From: Antedon mediterranea
Taxonomy: Eukaryota > Echinodermata > Crinoidea > Comatulida > Antedonidae
Direction of reading: 5' to 3'
Length of the DNA stretch: 64,000 bases
NCBI RefSeq assembly: GCF_964355755.1
Contig: NC_092677.1
Span: 20,556,101 to 20,620,100, forward strand
Positions within the stretch are counted from its first letter, which is position 1. Each line of letters begins with the position of its first letter. Below the pieces are notes generated by a model. It searched no databases. It worked only from the letters and a program-made list of their open reading frames with translations, and was not told where the DNA came from. Made by a program: the position numbers and the translations under genes. Shown piece after piece: positions 6,849 to 19,732 of this stretch.

Positions 6849-9305
6849 GCATTTTGAGACGTTTTAGACCATTTTGTGATTTTCGAAAAAACTTGTTAAC
6901 ATAAAAACACCAAAGTGCTCAGAATACCTTCAAATCGCATTTTGAGACGTTTTAGACCATTTTGTTCATTTCGATGAAACAAAAACACAAAAACATCAAA
7001 TTGCACAAAATGGCTTAATATGATATGGGAAAACGTTTTAAACCATTTTGAACATTTCGTTAAAAGTTTTCACACAAAAACATCAAAGTCCACAAAATAG
7101 CTTAATATCGTATTTAAAAACGTTTTAGACCATTTTGAGCATTTCGAAAAAACTTTTCCACACAAAACATCAAAGTTTACAAAATAGCTTCAAATCGCAT
7201 TTGGAGACGTTTTAGACCATTTTGTGATTTTCGAAAAAAATTGTTAACATAAAAACACAAAAGTGCTCAGAATACCTTCAAATCGCATTTGGAGACGTTT
7301 TAGACCATTTTGTGATTTTCGATGAAACAAAAACACAAAAACATCAAATTGCACAAAATGGCTTAATATGATATGGGAAAACGTTTTAAACCATTTTGTT
7401 CATTTCGATGAAACTTGGTTACACAAAAACATCAAAGAGCACAAAAGTATTTAAAAATGTTTTAGACCATTTTGTGCATTCCGACAAAACTTTTTCACAC
7501 AAAACATCAAAGTGTACAGAATAGCTTTAAATCGCATTTGGAGACGTTTTAGACCATTTTGTAGTTTTCGAAAAAACTTGTTAACATAAAAACACCAAAG
7601 AGCTTCAAATCGCATTTGGAGACGTTTTAGACCCTTTTGTGCATTTCGATGAAACTTGGTTACACAAAAACATCAAAGTGCTTAAAATCACATTAGAAAC
7701 CGTTTTAGACCATTTTGAGCATTTCGTTAAAACTTTTCACACAAAAACATCAAAGTCCACAAAATAGCTTAATATCGTATTTAAAAACGTTTTAGACCAT
7801 TTTGAGCATTTCGAAAAAACTTTTTCACACAAAACATCAAAGTTTACAAAATAGCTTCAAATCGCATTTGGAGACGTTTTAGACCATTTTGTGATTTTCG
7901 AAAAAACTTGTTAACATAAAAACACCAAAGTGCTCAGAATACCTTCAAATCGCATTTTGAGACGTTTTAGACCATTTTGTGATTTTCGAAAAAACAACAT
8001 AAAAACACCAAAATGCTCAGAATACCTTCAAATCGCATTTGGAGACGTTTTAGACCATTTTGTGATTTTCGAAAAAACTTGTTAACATAAAAACACCAAA
8101 GTGCTCAGAATACCTTCAAATCGTATTTTGAGACGTTTTAGACAATTTTGTGATTTTCGAAAAAACTTGTTAACATAAAAACACCAAAGTGTTTAGAAAA
8201 GCTTCAAATCGCATTTGGAGACGTTTTAGACCATTTTGTGCATTTCGATGAAACTTGGTTACACAAAAACATCAAAGTGTACAGAATAGCTTCAAATCGC
8301 ATTAGAAACCGTTTTAGACCATTTTGAGCATTTCGAAAAAACTTTTTCACACCAAACATCAAAGTGTACAAAATAGCTTCAAATCGCATTTGGAGACGTT
8401 TTAGACAATTTTGTGATTTTCGAAAAAACTTGTTTACATAAAAACACGAAAGTGCTAAGAATAGCTTCCAATCGCATTTGGAGACGTTTTAGACCCTTTT
8501 GTGCATTTCGATGAAACTTGGTTACACAAAAACATCAAAGTGCTTAAAATCACATTAGAAACCGTTTTAGACCATTTTGAGCATTTCGTTAAAATTTTTC
8601 ACAGAAAAACATCAAAGAGCAAAAGATAGCTTAATATCGTATTTAAAAACGTTTTAGACCATTTTGAGCATTTCGACAAAACTTTTTCACACAAAATATC
8701 AAAGTGTACAGAATAGCTTCAAATCGCATTTTGAGACGTTTTAACCCATTTTGAGCATTTCGATAAAATTTTACACACAAAAACATCAAAGTGCACAAAA
8801 TAGCTTAATATGGTATTTAAAAACGTTTTAGACCATTTTGAGCGATTCAACAAAACTTTTTCTCACAAAACATCAAATTGTACAGAATAGCTTCAAATCG
8901 CATTTGGAGACGTTTTAGACCATTTTGTGCATTTCGATGAAACTTGGTTACACAAAAACATCAAAGTGCTTAAAATCACATTTTGAGCATTTCGTTAAAA
9001 CTTTTCACACAAAAACATCAAAGTCCACAAAATAGCTTAATATCGTATTTAAAAACGTTTTAGACCATTTTGAGCATTTCGAAAAAACTTTTCCACACAA
9101 AACATCAAAGTTTACAAAATAGCTTCAAATCGCATTTGGAGACGCTTTAGACCATTTTGTGATTTTCGAAAAAACTTGATAACATAAAAACACCAAAGTG
9201 CTCAGAATACCTTCAAATCGTGTTTTGAGACGTTTTAGACCATTTTGTAATTTTCGAAAAAACTTGTTAACATAAAAACACCAAAGTGCTCAGAATACCT
9301 TCACA
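6849..9305 (+). repeat. 2.37-kb tandem block, copy 2
   Basis: Second copy, longer by one 87-bp F-like unit retained at 8,671-8,757. It carries a replacement patch at 7,321-7,382. Beyond about 9,375 the two copies no longer match. Confidence 0.85.
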
Positions 9306-10041
9306 TCGCATTTTGAGACGTTTTAGACCATTTTGTGATTTTCGAAAAAACTTGTTAACATAAAAACACCAAAGTGCTTAGAAAAGCTTGAAATCGCATT
9401 TGGAGACGTTTTAGACCATTTTGTGCATTTCGATGAAACTTGGTTACACAAAAACATCAAAGTGCTTAAAATCACATTTTGAGCATTTCGTTAAAACTTT
9501 TCACACAAAAACATCAAAGAGTAAAAAATAGCTTAATATCGTATTTAAAAACGTTTTAGACCATTTTGAGCATTTCGACAAAATTTTTTCACACAAAACA
9601 TCAAAGTGTACAGAATAGCTTTAAATCGCATTTGGAGACGTTTTAGACCATTTTGTTCATTTCGATGAAACAAAAACACAAAAACATCAAATTGCACAAA
9701 ATGGCTTAATATGATATGGGAAAACGTTTTAGACCATTTTGAACATTTCGTTAAAAGTTTTCACACAAAAACATCAAAGTCCACAAAATAGCTTAATATC
9801 GTATTTAAAAACGTTTTAGACCATTTTGAGCAGTTCGAAAAAACTTTTTCACACAAAACATCAAAGTTTACAAAATAGCTTCAAATCGCATTTGGAGACG
9901 TTATAGACCATTTTGTGATTTTCGAAAAAACTTGTTAACATAAAAACACCAAAGTGCTCAGAATACGTTCAAATCGCATTTTGAGACGTTTTAGACCATT
10001 TTGTGATTTTCGAAAAAACTTGTTAACATAAAAACACCAAA
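9306..10041 (+). repeat. Class E segment, part of a block repeated 2,695 bp away
   Basis: C, D-short, B, C-variant, E, B and A units. Together with 8,650-9,305 it matches 11,345-12,740 at a constant offset of 2,695 bp, including the subtype GTTATAGACC near 9,902 and 12,597. Confidence 0.8.
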
Positions 10042-10567
10042 GTGCTTAGAAAAGCTTCAAATCGCATTTGGAGATGTTTTAGACCATTTTGTTCATTTCG
10101 ATGAAACTTGGTTACACAAAAACATCAAAGAGCACAAAAGATCTTAATATCGTATTTAAAAACGTTTTAGACCATTTTGAGCATTTCGAAAAAACTTTTT
10201 CACACAAAACATCAAAGTGTACAAAATAGCTTCAAATCGCATTTGGAGACGTTTTAGACAATTTTGTGATTTTCGAAAAAACTTGTTTACATAAAAACAC
10301 CAAAGTGCTTAGAAAAGCTTCAAATCGCATTTGGAGACGTTTTAAACCATTTTGTTCATTTCGATGAAACTTGGTTACACAAAAACATCAAAGAGCACAA
10401 AAGATCTTAATATCGTAATTAAAAACGTTTTAGACCATTTTGAGCATTTCGAAAAAACTTTTTCACACAAAACATCAAAGTGTACAAAATAGCTTCAAAT
10501 CGCATTTTGAGACGTTTTAGACAATTTTGTGATTTTCGAAAAAACTTGTTTACATAAAAACACCAAA
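10042..10567 (+). repeat. 263-bp three-monomer unit in tandem (10,042 and 10,305)
   Basis: The marker GTGCTTAGAAAAG occurs at 10,042, 10,305 and 10,568. Each 263-bp unit holds a class C unit with a BglII junction, a class B unit and a class A unit with TTGTTTACAT. Parallel segments near 2,064, 13,700, 45,720 and 49,620 have a single copy, so this is a local gain. A third, partial copy runs to about 10,663. Confidence 0.88.
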
Positions 10568-11344
10568 GTGCTTAGAAAAGCTTCAAATCGCATTTGGAGA
10601 CGTTTTAAACCATTTTGTTCATTTCGATGAAACTTGGTTACACAAAAACATCAAAGAGCACAAAAGTATTTAAAAACGTTTTAGACCATTTTGAGCATTC
10701 CGTCAAAACTTTTTCACACAAAACATCAAAGTGTACAGAATAGCTTTAAATCGCATTTGGAGACGTTTTAGACCATTTTGTAGTTTTCGAAAAAACTTGT
10801 TAACATAAAAACACAAAAGAGCTTCAAATCGCATTTGGAGACGTTTTAGACCCTTTTGTGCATTTCGATGAAACTTGGTTACACAAAAACATCAAAGTGC
10901 TTAAAATCACATTAGAAACCGTTTTTGACCATTTTGAGCATTTCGTTAAAACTTTTCACACAAAAACATCAAAGTCCACAAAATAGCTTAATATCGTATT
11001 TAAAAACGTTTTAGACCATTTTGAGCATTTCGAAAAAACTTTTTCACACAAAACATCAAAGTTTACAAAATAGCTTCAAATCGCATTTGGAGACGTTTTA
11101 GACCATTTTGTGATTTTCGAAAAAACTTGTTAACATAAAAACACCAAAGTGCTCAGAAAAGCTTCAAATCGCATTTGGAGACGTTTTAAACCATTTTGTT
11201 CATTTCGATGAAACTTGGTTACACAAAAACATCAAAGAGCACAAAAGTATTTAAAAACGTTTTAGACCATTTTGAGCATTCCGACAAAACTTTTTCACAC
11301 AAAACATCAAAGTGTACAGAATAGCTTTAAATCGCATTTGGAGA
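10568..11344 (+). repeat. GCATTCCG and GTAG higher-order segment
   Basis: Order C, GCATTCCG, GTAG, C, D, B, A, C, GCATTCCG. The same order lies at about 2,320-3,070 and 13,960-14,720. No other element is seen. Confidence 0.78.
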
Positions 11345-12740
11345 CGTTTTAGACCATTTTGAGCATTTCGACAAAACTTTTTCACACAAAACATCAAAGT
11401 GTACAGAATAGCTTCAAATCGCATTTGGAGACGTTTTAACCCATTTTGAGCATTTCGATAAAATTTTACACACAAAAACATCAAAGTGCACAAAATAGCT
11501 TAATATGGTATTTAAAAACGTTTTAGACCATTTTGAGCATTTCAACAAAACTTTTTCTCACAAAACATCAAAGTGTACAGAATAGCTTCAAATCGCATTT
11601 GGAGACGTTTTAGACCATTTTGTGCATTTCGATGAAACTTGGTTACACAAAAACATCAAAGTGCTTAAAATCACATTTTGAGCATTTCGTTAAAACTTTT
11701 CACACAAAAACATCAAAGTCCACAAAATAGCTTAATATCGTATTTAAAAACGTTTTAGACCATTTTGAGCATTTCGAAAAAACTTTTCCACACAAAACAT
11801 CAAAGTTTACAAAATAGCTTCAAATCGCATTTGGAGACGTTTTAGACCATTTTGTGATTTTCGAAAAAACTTGATAACATAAAAACACCAAAGTGCTCAG
11901 AATACCTTCAAATCGTGTTTTGAGACGTTTTAGACCATTTTGTAATTTTCGAAAAAACTTGTTAACATAAAAACACCAAAGTGCTCAGAATACCTTCACA
12001 TCGCATTTTGAGACGTTTTAGAGCATTTTGTGATTTTCGAAAAAACTTGTTAACATAAAAACACCAAAGTGCTTAGAAAAGCTTGAAATCGCATTTGGAG
12101 ACGTTTTAGACCATTTTGTGAATTTCGATGAAACTTGGTTACACAAAAACATCAAAGTGCTTAAAATCACATTTTGAGCATTTCGTTAAAACTTTTCACA
12201 CAAAAACATCAAAGAGTAAAAAATAGCTTAATATCGTATTTAAAAACGTTTTAGACCATTTTGAGCATTTCGACAAAATTTTTTCACACAAAACATCAAA
12301 GTGTACAGAATAGCTTTAAATCGCATTTGGAGACGTTTTAGACCATTTTGTTCATTTCGATGAAACAAAAACACAAAAACATCAAATTGCACAAAATGGC
12401 TTAATATGATATGGGAAAACGTTTTAGACCATTTTGAACATTTCGTTAAAAGTTTTCACACAAAAACATCAAAGTCCACAAAATAGCTTAATATCGTATT
12501 TAAAAACGTTTTAGACCATTTTGAGCATTTCGAAAAAACTTTTTCACACAAAACATCAAAGTTTACAAAATAGCTTCAAATCGCATTTGGAGACGTTATA
12601 GACCATTTTGTGATTTTCGAAAAAACTTGTTAACATAAAAACACCAAAGTGCTCAGAATACCTTCAAATCGCATTTTGAGACGTTTTAGACCATTTTGTG
12701 ATTTTCGAAAAAACTTGTTAACATAAAAACACCAAAGTGC
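11345..12740 (+). repeat. Second copy of the 8,650-10,045 block
   Basis: Matches 8,650-10,045 at an offset of 2,695 bp with few substitutions (for example GAGCATTTTG near 12,022 against GACCATTTTG, and GTGAATTTCG against GTGCATTTCG). A third version lies at about 40,870-41,880. Confidence 0.82.
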
Positions 12741-13740
12741 TCAGAATACCTTCAAATCGTGTTTTGAGACGTTTTAGACCATTTTGTGATTTTCGAAAAA
12801 ACTTAACATAAAAACACCAAAGTGCTCAGAATACCTTCAAATCGCATTTGGAGACGTTTTAGACCATTTTGTGATTTTCGAAAAAACTTGTTAACATAAA
12901 AACACCAAAGTGCTCAGAATACCTTCAAATCGTATTTTGAGACGTTTTAGACAATTTTGTGATTTTCGAAAAAACTTGTTAACATAAAAACACCAAAGTG
13001 CTTAGAAAAGCTTCAAATCGCATTTGGAGACGTTTTAGACCATTTTGTGCATTTCGATGAAACTTGGTTACACAAAAACATCAAAGTGCTTAAAATCACA
13101 GTAGAAACCGTTTTAGACCATTTTGAGCATTTCGTTAAAATTTTTCACAGAAAAACATCAAAGAGCAAAAATAAGCTTAATATCGTATTTAAAAACGTTT
13201 TAGACCATTTTGAGCATTTCGACAAAACTTTTTCACACAAAACATCAAAGTGTACAGATAAGCTTCAAATCGCATTTGGAGACGTTTTAAACCATTTTGA
13301 GCATTTCGATAAAATTTTACACACAAAAACATCAAAGTGCACAAAATAGCTTAATATGGTATTTAAAAACGTTTTAGACCATTTTGAGCATTTCGAAAAA
13401 ACTTTTCCACACAAAACATCAAAGTTTACAAAATAGCTTCAAATCGCATTTGGAGACGTTTTAGACCATTTTGTGATTTTCGAAAAAACTTGTTAACATA
13501 AAAACACCAAAGTGCTCAGAATACCTTCAAATCGTGTTTTGAGACGTTTTAGACCATTTTGTAATTTTCGAAAAAACTTGTTAACATAAAAACACCAAAG
13601 TGCTCAGAATACCTTCACATCGCATTTTGAGACGTTTTAGACCATTTTGTGATTTTCGAAAAAACTTGTTAACATAAAAACACCAAAGTGCTTAGAAAAG
13701 CTTCAAATCGCATTTGGAGACGTTTTAGACCATTTTGTTC
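12741..13740 (+). repeat. Segment holding the longest open frame; match to 41,830-43,080
   Basis: Class A units, then C, D, B, F, B and A. Matches 41,830-43,080, which has three extra monomers near 42,180-42,430. The order C-D-B-F uses units whose lengths keep one reading frame open from 13,047 to 13,349; this is read as a by-product of monomer length, not a gene. Confidence 0.78.
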
Positions 13741-14672
13741 ATTTCGATGAAACTTGGTTACACAAAAACATCAAAGAGCACAAAAGATCTTAATATCGTA
13801 TTTAAAAACGTTTTAGACCATTTTGAGCATTTCGAAAAAACTTTTTCACACAAAACATCAAAGTGTACAAAATAGCTTCAAATCGCATTTTGAGACGTTT
13901 TAGACAATTTTGTGATTTTCGAAAAAACTTGTTTACATAAAAACACCAAAGTGCTTAGAAAAGCTTCAAATCGCATTTGGAGACGTTTTAAACCATTTTG
14001 TTCATTTCGATGAAACTTGGTTACACAAAAACATCAAAAAGCACAAAAGTATTTAAAAACGTTTTAGACCATTTTGAGCATTCCGTCAAAACTTTTTCAC
14101 ACAAAACATCAAAGTGTACAGAATAGCTTTAAATCGCATTTGGAGACGTTTTAGACCATTTTGTAGTTTTCGAAAAAACTTGTTAACATAAAAACACAAA
14201 AGAGCTTCAAATCGCATTTGGAGACGTTTTAGACCCTTTTGTGCATTTCGATGAAACTTGGTTACACAAAAACATCAAAGTGCTTAAAATCACATTAGAA
14301 ACCGTTTTAGACCATTTTGAGCATTTCGTTAAAACTTTTCACACAAAAACATCAAAGTCCACAAAATAGCTTAATATCGTATTTAAAAACGTTTTAGACC
14401 ATTTTGAGCATTTCGAAAAAACTTGTTCACACAAAACATCAAAGTTTACAAAATAGCTTCAAATCGCATTTGGAGACGTTTTAGACCATTTTGTGATTTT
14501 CGAAAAAACTTGTTAACATAAAAACACCAAAGTGCTCAGAAAAGCTTCAAATCGCATTTGGAGACGTTTTAAACCATTTTGTTCATTTCGATGAAACTTG
14601 GTTACACAAAAACATCAAAGAGCACAAAAGTATTTAAAAACGTTTTAGACCATTTTGAGCATTCCGACAAAA
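13741..14672 (+). repeat. BglII unit and GCATTCCG/GTAG segment
   Basis: AGATCT at 13,785-13,790, then units in the order seen at 2,064-3,060 and 10,305-11,300. No gene or other element is visible. Confidence 0.78.
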
Positions 14673-17629
14673 CTTTTTCACACAAAACATCAAAGTGTAC
14701 AGAATAGCTTTAAATCGCATTTGGAGACGTTTTAACCCATTTTGAGCATTTCGATAAAATTTTACACACAAAAACATCAAAGTGCACAAAATAGCTTAAT
14801 ATGGTATTTAAAAACGTTTTAGACCATTTTGAGCATTTCAACAAAACTTTTTCTCACAAAACATCAAAGTGTACAGAATAGCTTCAAATCGCATTTGGAG
14901 ACGTTTTAGACCATTTTGTGCATTTCGATGAAACTTGGTTACACAAAAACATCAAAGTGCTTAAAATCACATTTTGAGCATTTCGTTAAAACTTTTCACA
15001 CAAAAACATCAAAGTCCACAAAATAGCTTAATATCGTATTTAAAAACGTTTTAGACCATTTTGAGCATTTCGAAAAAACTTTTCCACACAAAACATCAAA
15101 GTTTACAAAATAGCTTCAAATCGCATTTGGAGACGTTTTAGACCATTTTGTGATTTTCGAAAAAACTTGTTAACATAAAAACACCAAAGTGCTCAGAATA
15201 CCTTCAAATCGCATTTGGAGACGTTTTAGACCTTTTTGTGCATTTCGATGAAACTTGGTTACACAAAAACATCAAAGTGCTTAAAATCACATTAGAAACC
15301 GTTTTAGACCATTTTGAGCATTTCGTTAAAATTTTTCACAGAAAAACATCAAAGAGCAAAAAATATCTTAATATCGTATTTAAAAACGTTTTAGACCATT
15401 TTGAGCATTTCGACAAAACTTTTTCACACAAAACATCAAAGTGTACAAAATAGCTTCAAATCGCATTTGGAGACGTTTTAACCCATTTTGAGCATTTCGA
15501 TAAAATATTACACACAAAAACATCAAAGTGCACAAAATAGCTTAATATGGTATTTAAAAACGTTTTAGACCATTTTGAGCATTTCAACAAAACTTTTTCT
15601 CACAAAACATCAAAGTGTACAGAATAGCTTCAAATCGCATTTGGAGACGTTTTAGACCATTTTGTGCATTTCGATGAAACTTGGTTACACAAAAACATCA
15701 AAGTGCTTAAAATCACATTTTGAGCATTTCGTTAAAACTTTTCACACAAAAACATCAAAGTCCACAAAATAGCTTAATATCGTATTTAAAAACGTTTTAG
15801 ACCATTTTGAGCATTTCGAAAAAACTTTTCCACACAAAACATCAAAGTTTACAAAATAGCTTCAAATCGCATTTGGAGACGTTTTAGACCATTTTGTGAT
15901 TTTCGAAAAAACTTGTTAACATAAAAACACCAAAGTGCTTAGAAAAGCTGCAAATCGCATTTGGAGACATTTTAGACCATTTTGTTCATTTCGATGAAAC
16001 TTGGTTACACAAAAACATCAAAGAGCACAAAAGATCTTAATATCGTATTTAAAAACGTTTTAGACCATTTTGAGCATTTCGAAAAAACTTTTTCACACAA
16101 AACATCAAAGTGTACAAAAAATCTTCAAATCGCATTTGGAGACGTTTTAGACCATTTTGTAATTTTCGAAAAAACTTGTTAACATAAAAACACCAAAGTG
16201 CTCAGAAAAGCTTCAAATCGCAATTGGAGACGTTTTAAACCATTTTGTTCATTTCGATGAAACTTGGTTACACAAAAACATCAAATTGCACAAAATGGCT
16301 TAATATGGTATGGGAAAACGTTTTAGACCATTTTGAACATTTCGAGAAAACTTTTTCACACAAAACTTCAAAGTGTACAGAATAGCTTCAAATCGCATTA
16401 GAAACCGTTTTAGACCATTTTGAGCATTTCGAAAAAAACTTTTTCACACAAAACATCAAAGTTTACAAAATAGCTTCAAATCGCATTTGGAGACGTTTTA
16501 GACCATTTTGTGATTTTCGAAAAAACTTGTTAACATAAAAACACCAAAGTGCTCAGAATACCTTCAAATCGCATTTTGAGACGTTTTAGACCATTTTGTG
16601 ATTTTCGAAAAAACTTGTTAACATAAAAATACCAAAGTGCTCAGAATACCTTCAAATCGTGTTTTGAGACGTTTTAGACCATTTTGTGATTTTCGAAAAA
16701 ACTTGTTAACATAAAAACACCAAAGTGCTCAGAATACCTTCAAATCGCATTTGGAGACGTTTTAGACCATTTTGTGATTTTCGAAAAAACTTGTTAACAT
16801 AAAAACACCAAAGTGCTCAGAAAAGCTTCAAATCGCATTTGGAGACGTTTTAAACCATTTTGTTCATTTCGATGAAACTTGGTTACACAAAAACATCAAA
16901 GAGCACAAAAGTATTTAAAAACGTTTTAGACCATTTTGAGCATTCCGACAAAACTTTTTCACACAAAACATCAAAGTGTACAGAATAGCTTTAAATCGCA
17001 TTTGGAGACGTTTTAGACCATTTTGTAGTTTTCGAAAAAACTTGTTAACATAAAAACACAAAAGAGCTTCAAATCGCATTTGGAGACGTTTTAGACCCTT
17101 TTGTGCATTTCGATGAAACTTGGTTACACAAAAACATCAAAGTTCTTAAAATCACATTAGAAACCGTTTTAGACCATTTTGAGCATTTCGTTAAAACTTT
17201 TCACACAAAAACATCAAAGTCCACAAAATAGCTTAATATCGTATTCAAAAACGTTTTAGACCATTTTGAGCATTTCGAAAAAACTTTTTCACACAAAACA
17301 TCAAAGTTTACAAAATAGCTTCAAATCGCATTTGGAGACGTTTTAGACCATTTTGTGATTTTCGAAAAAACTTGTTAACATAAAAACACCAAAGTGCTCA
17401 GAATACCTTCAAATCGCATTTTGAGACGTTTTAGACCATTTTGTGATTTTCAAAAAAACAACATAAAAACACCAAAGTGCTCAGAATACCTTCAAATCGC
17501 ATTTGGAGACGTTTTAGACCATTTTGTGATTTTGGAAAAAACTTGTTAACATAAAAACACCAAAGTGCTCAGAATACCTTCAAATCGTATTTTGAGACGT
17601 TTTAGACAATTTTGTGATTTTCGAAAAAA
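14673..17629 (+). repeat. Mosaic of F-G-C-D units, class A runs and E second subtype
   Basis: 15,238-15,453 and surroundings match 38,357 onward and 43,741 onward. AGATCT lies at 16,032-16,037. The GGTATGGG form of class E starts near 16,290. From about 16,750 to 17,690 the block matches 61,597-62,537 at an offset of about 44,847, including the rare TTTTCAAAAAAACAAC form at 17,447 and 62,295. Confidence 0.78.
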
Positions 17630-18385
17630 CTTGTTAACATAAAAACACCAAAGTGCTTAGAAAAGCTTCAAATCGCATTTGGAGACGTTTTAGACCATTT
17701 TGTGCATTTCGATGAAACTTGGTTACACAAAAACATCAAAGTGCTTAAAATCACATTTTGAGCATTTCGTTAAAACTTTTCACACAAAAACATCAAAGAG
17801 TAAAAAATAGCTTAATATCGTATTTAAAAACGTTTTAGACCATTTTGAGCATTTCGACAAAATTTTTTCACACAAAACATCAAAGTGTACAGAATAGCTT
17901 TAAATCGCATTTGGAGACGTTTTAGACCATTTTGTTCATTTCGATGAAACAAAAACACAAAAACATCAAATTGCACAAAATGGCTTAATATGATATGGGA
18001 AAACGTTTTAGACCATTTTGAACATTTCGTTAAAAGTTTTCACAAAAAAACATCAAAGTCCACAAAATAGCTTAATATCGTATTTAAAAACGTTTTAGAC
18101 CATTTTGAGCATTTCGAAAAAACTTTTTCACACAAAACATCAAAGTTTACAAAATAGCTTCAAATCGCATTTGGAGACATTTTAGACCATTTTGTGATTT
18201 TCGAAAAAACTTGTTAACATAAAAACACCAAAGTGCTCAGAATACCTTCAAATCGCATTTTGAGACGTTTTAGACCATTTTGTGATTTTCGAAAAAACTT
18301 GTTAACATAAAAACACCAAAGTGCTCAGAATACCTTCAAATCGTGTTTTGAGACGTTTTAGACCATTTTGTGATTTTGGAAAAAC
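17630..18385 (+). repeat. Extra partial copy of the 2,171-bp unit
   Basis: Matches 23,630 onward at an offset of exactly 6,000 bp, line for line over most of its length, and 21,458 onward in the first copy. The match continues to about 19,120 (against 25,118) with two 1-base length changes in A runs. Confidence 0.85.
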
Positions 18386-19732
18386 TTGTTAACATAAAAA
18401 CACCAAAGTGCTCAGAATACCTTCAAATCGCATTTGGAGACGTTTTAGACCATTTTGTGATTTTCGAAAAAACTTGTTAACATAAAAACACCAAAGTGCT
18501 CAGAAAAGCTTCAAATCGCAATTGGAGACGTTTTAAACCATTTTGTTCATTTCGATGAAACTTGGTTACACAAAAACATCAAATTGCACAAAATGGCTTA
18601 ATATGGTATGGGAAAACGTTTTAGACCATTTTGAACATTTCGAGAAAACTTTTTCACACAAAACTTCAAAGTGTACAGAATAGCTTCAAATCGCATTAGA
18701 AACCGTTTTAGACCATTTTGAGCATTTCGAAAAAAACTTTTTCACACAAAACATCAAAGTTTACAAAATAGCTTCAAATCGCATTTGGAGACGTTTTAGA
18801 CCATTTTGTGATTTTCGAAAAAACTTGTTAACATAAAAACACCAAAGTGCTCAGAATACCTTCAAATCGCATTTTGAGACGTTTTAGACCATTTTGTGAT
18901 TTTCGAAAAAAACTTGTTAACATAAAAATACCAAAGTGCTCAGAATACCTTCAAATCGTGTTTTGAGACGTTTTAGACCATTTTGTGATTTTCGAAAAAA
19001 CTTGTTAACATAAAAACACCAAAGTGCTCAGAATACCTTCAAAGCGCATTTGGAGACGTTTTAGACCATTTTGTGATTTTCGAAAAAACTTGTTAACATA
19101 AAAACACCAAAGTGCTCAGAATACCTTCAAATCGCATTTGGAGACGTTTTAGACCATTTTGTGATTTTCGAAAAAACTTGTTAACATAAAAACACCAAAG
19201 TGCTCAGAAAAGCTTCAAATCGCATTTGGAGACGTTTTAGACCATTTTGTGATTTTCGAAAAAACTTGTTAACATAAAAACACCAAAGTGCTCAGAATAC
19301 CTTCAAATCGCATTTGGAGACGTTTTAGACCATTTTGTGATTTTCGAAAAAACTTGTTAACATAAAAACACCAAAGTGCTCAGAAAAGCTTCAAATCGCA
19401 ATTGGAGACGTTTTAAACCATTTTGTTCATTTCGATGAAACTTGGTTACACAAAAACATCAAATTGCACAAAATGGCTTAATATGGTATGGGAAAACGTT
19501 TTAGACCATTTTGAACATTTCGAGAAAACTTTTTCACACAAAACTTCAAAGTGTACAGAATAGCTTCAAATCGCATTAGAAACCGTTTTAGACCATTTTG
19601 AGCATTTCGAAAAAAACTTTTTCACACAAAACATCAAAGTTTACAAAATAGCTTCAAATCGCATTTGGAGACGTTTTAGACCATTTTGTGATTTTCGAAA
19701 AAACTTGTTAACATAAAAACACCAAAGTGCTT
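18386..19732 (+). repeat. 880-bp-spaced repeat with E second subtype
   Basis: 18,386-18,852 reappears at 19,266-19,732, exactly 880 bp (ten 88-bp lengths) away, with the same extra A in CGAAAAAAACTTT (18,728 and 19,608). Between them lies a run of class A units. Confidence 0.85.

Noticed and set aside
11251-11493. 80-codon frame on the - strand
   Set aside because: Reverse reading of three monomers with a periodic peptide; no gene signals.
13047-13349. 100-codon open frame on the + strand
   Set aside because: It is a translation of C-D-B-F monomers; the 87-bp length keeps frame. No splice context, promoter or codon pattern separates it from the surrounding satellite, and other copies of the same units are closed by TAG.
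15238-15453. 71-codon open frame, repeated at 38,357, 43,741 and 47,873
   Set aside because: Same satellite units with one TAG changed to TAT. Its recurrence follows block duplication, not protein conservation.
15982-16182. 66-codon open frame on the + strand
   Set aside because: Monomer translation opened by the variant ACAAAAAATCTTC in place of ACAAAATAGCTTC.
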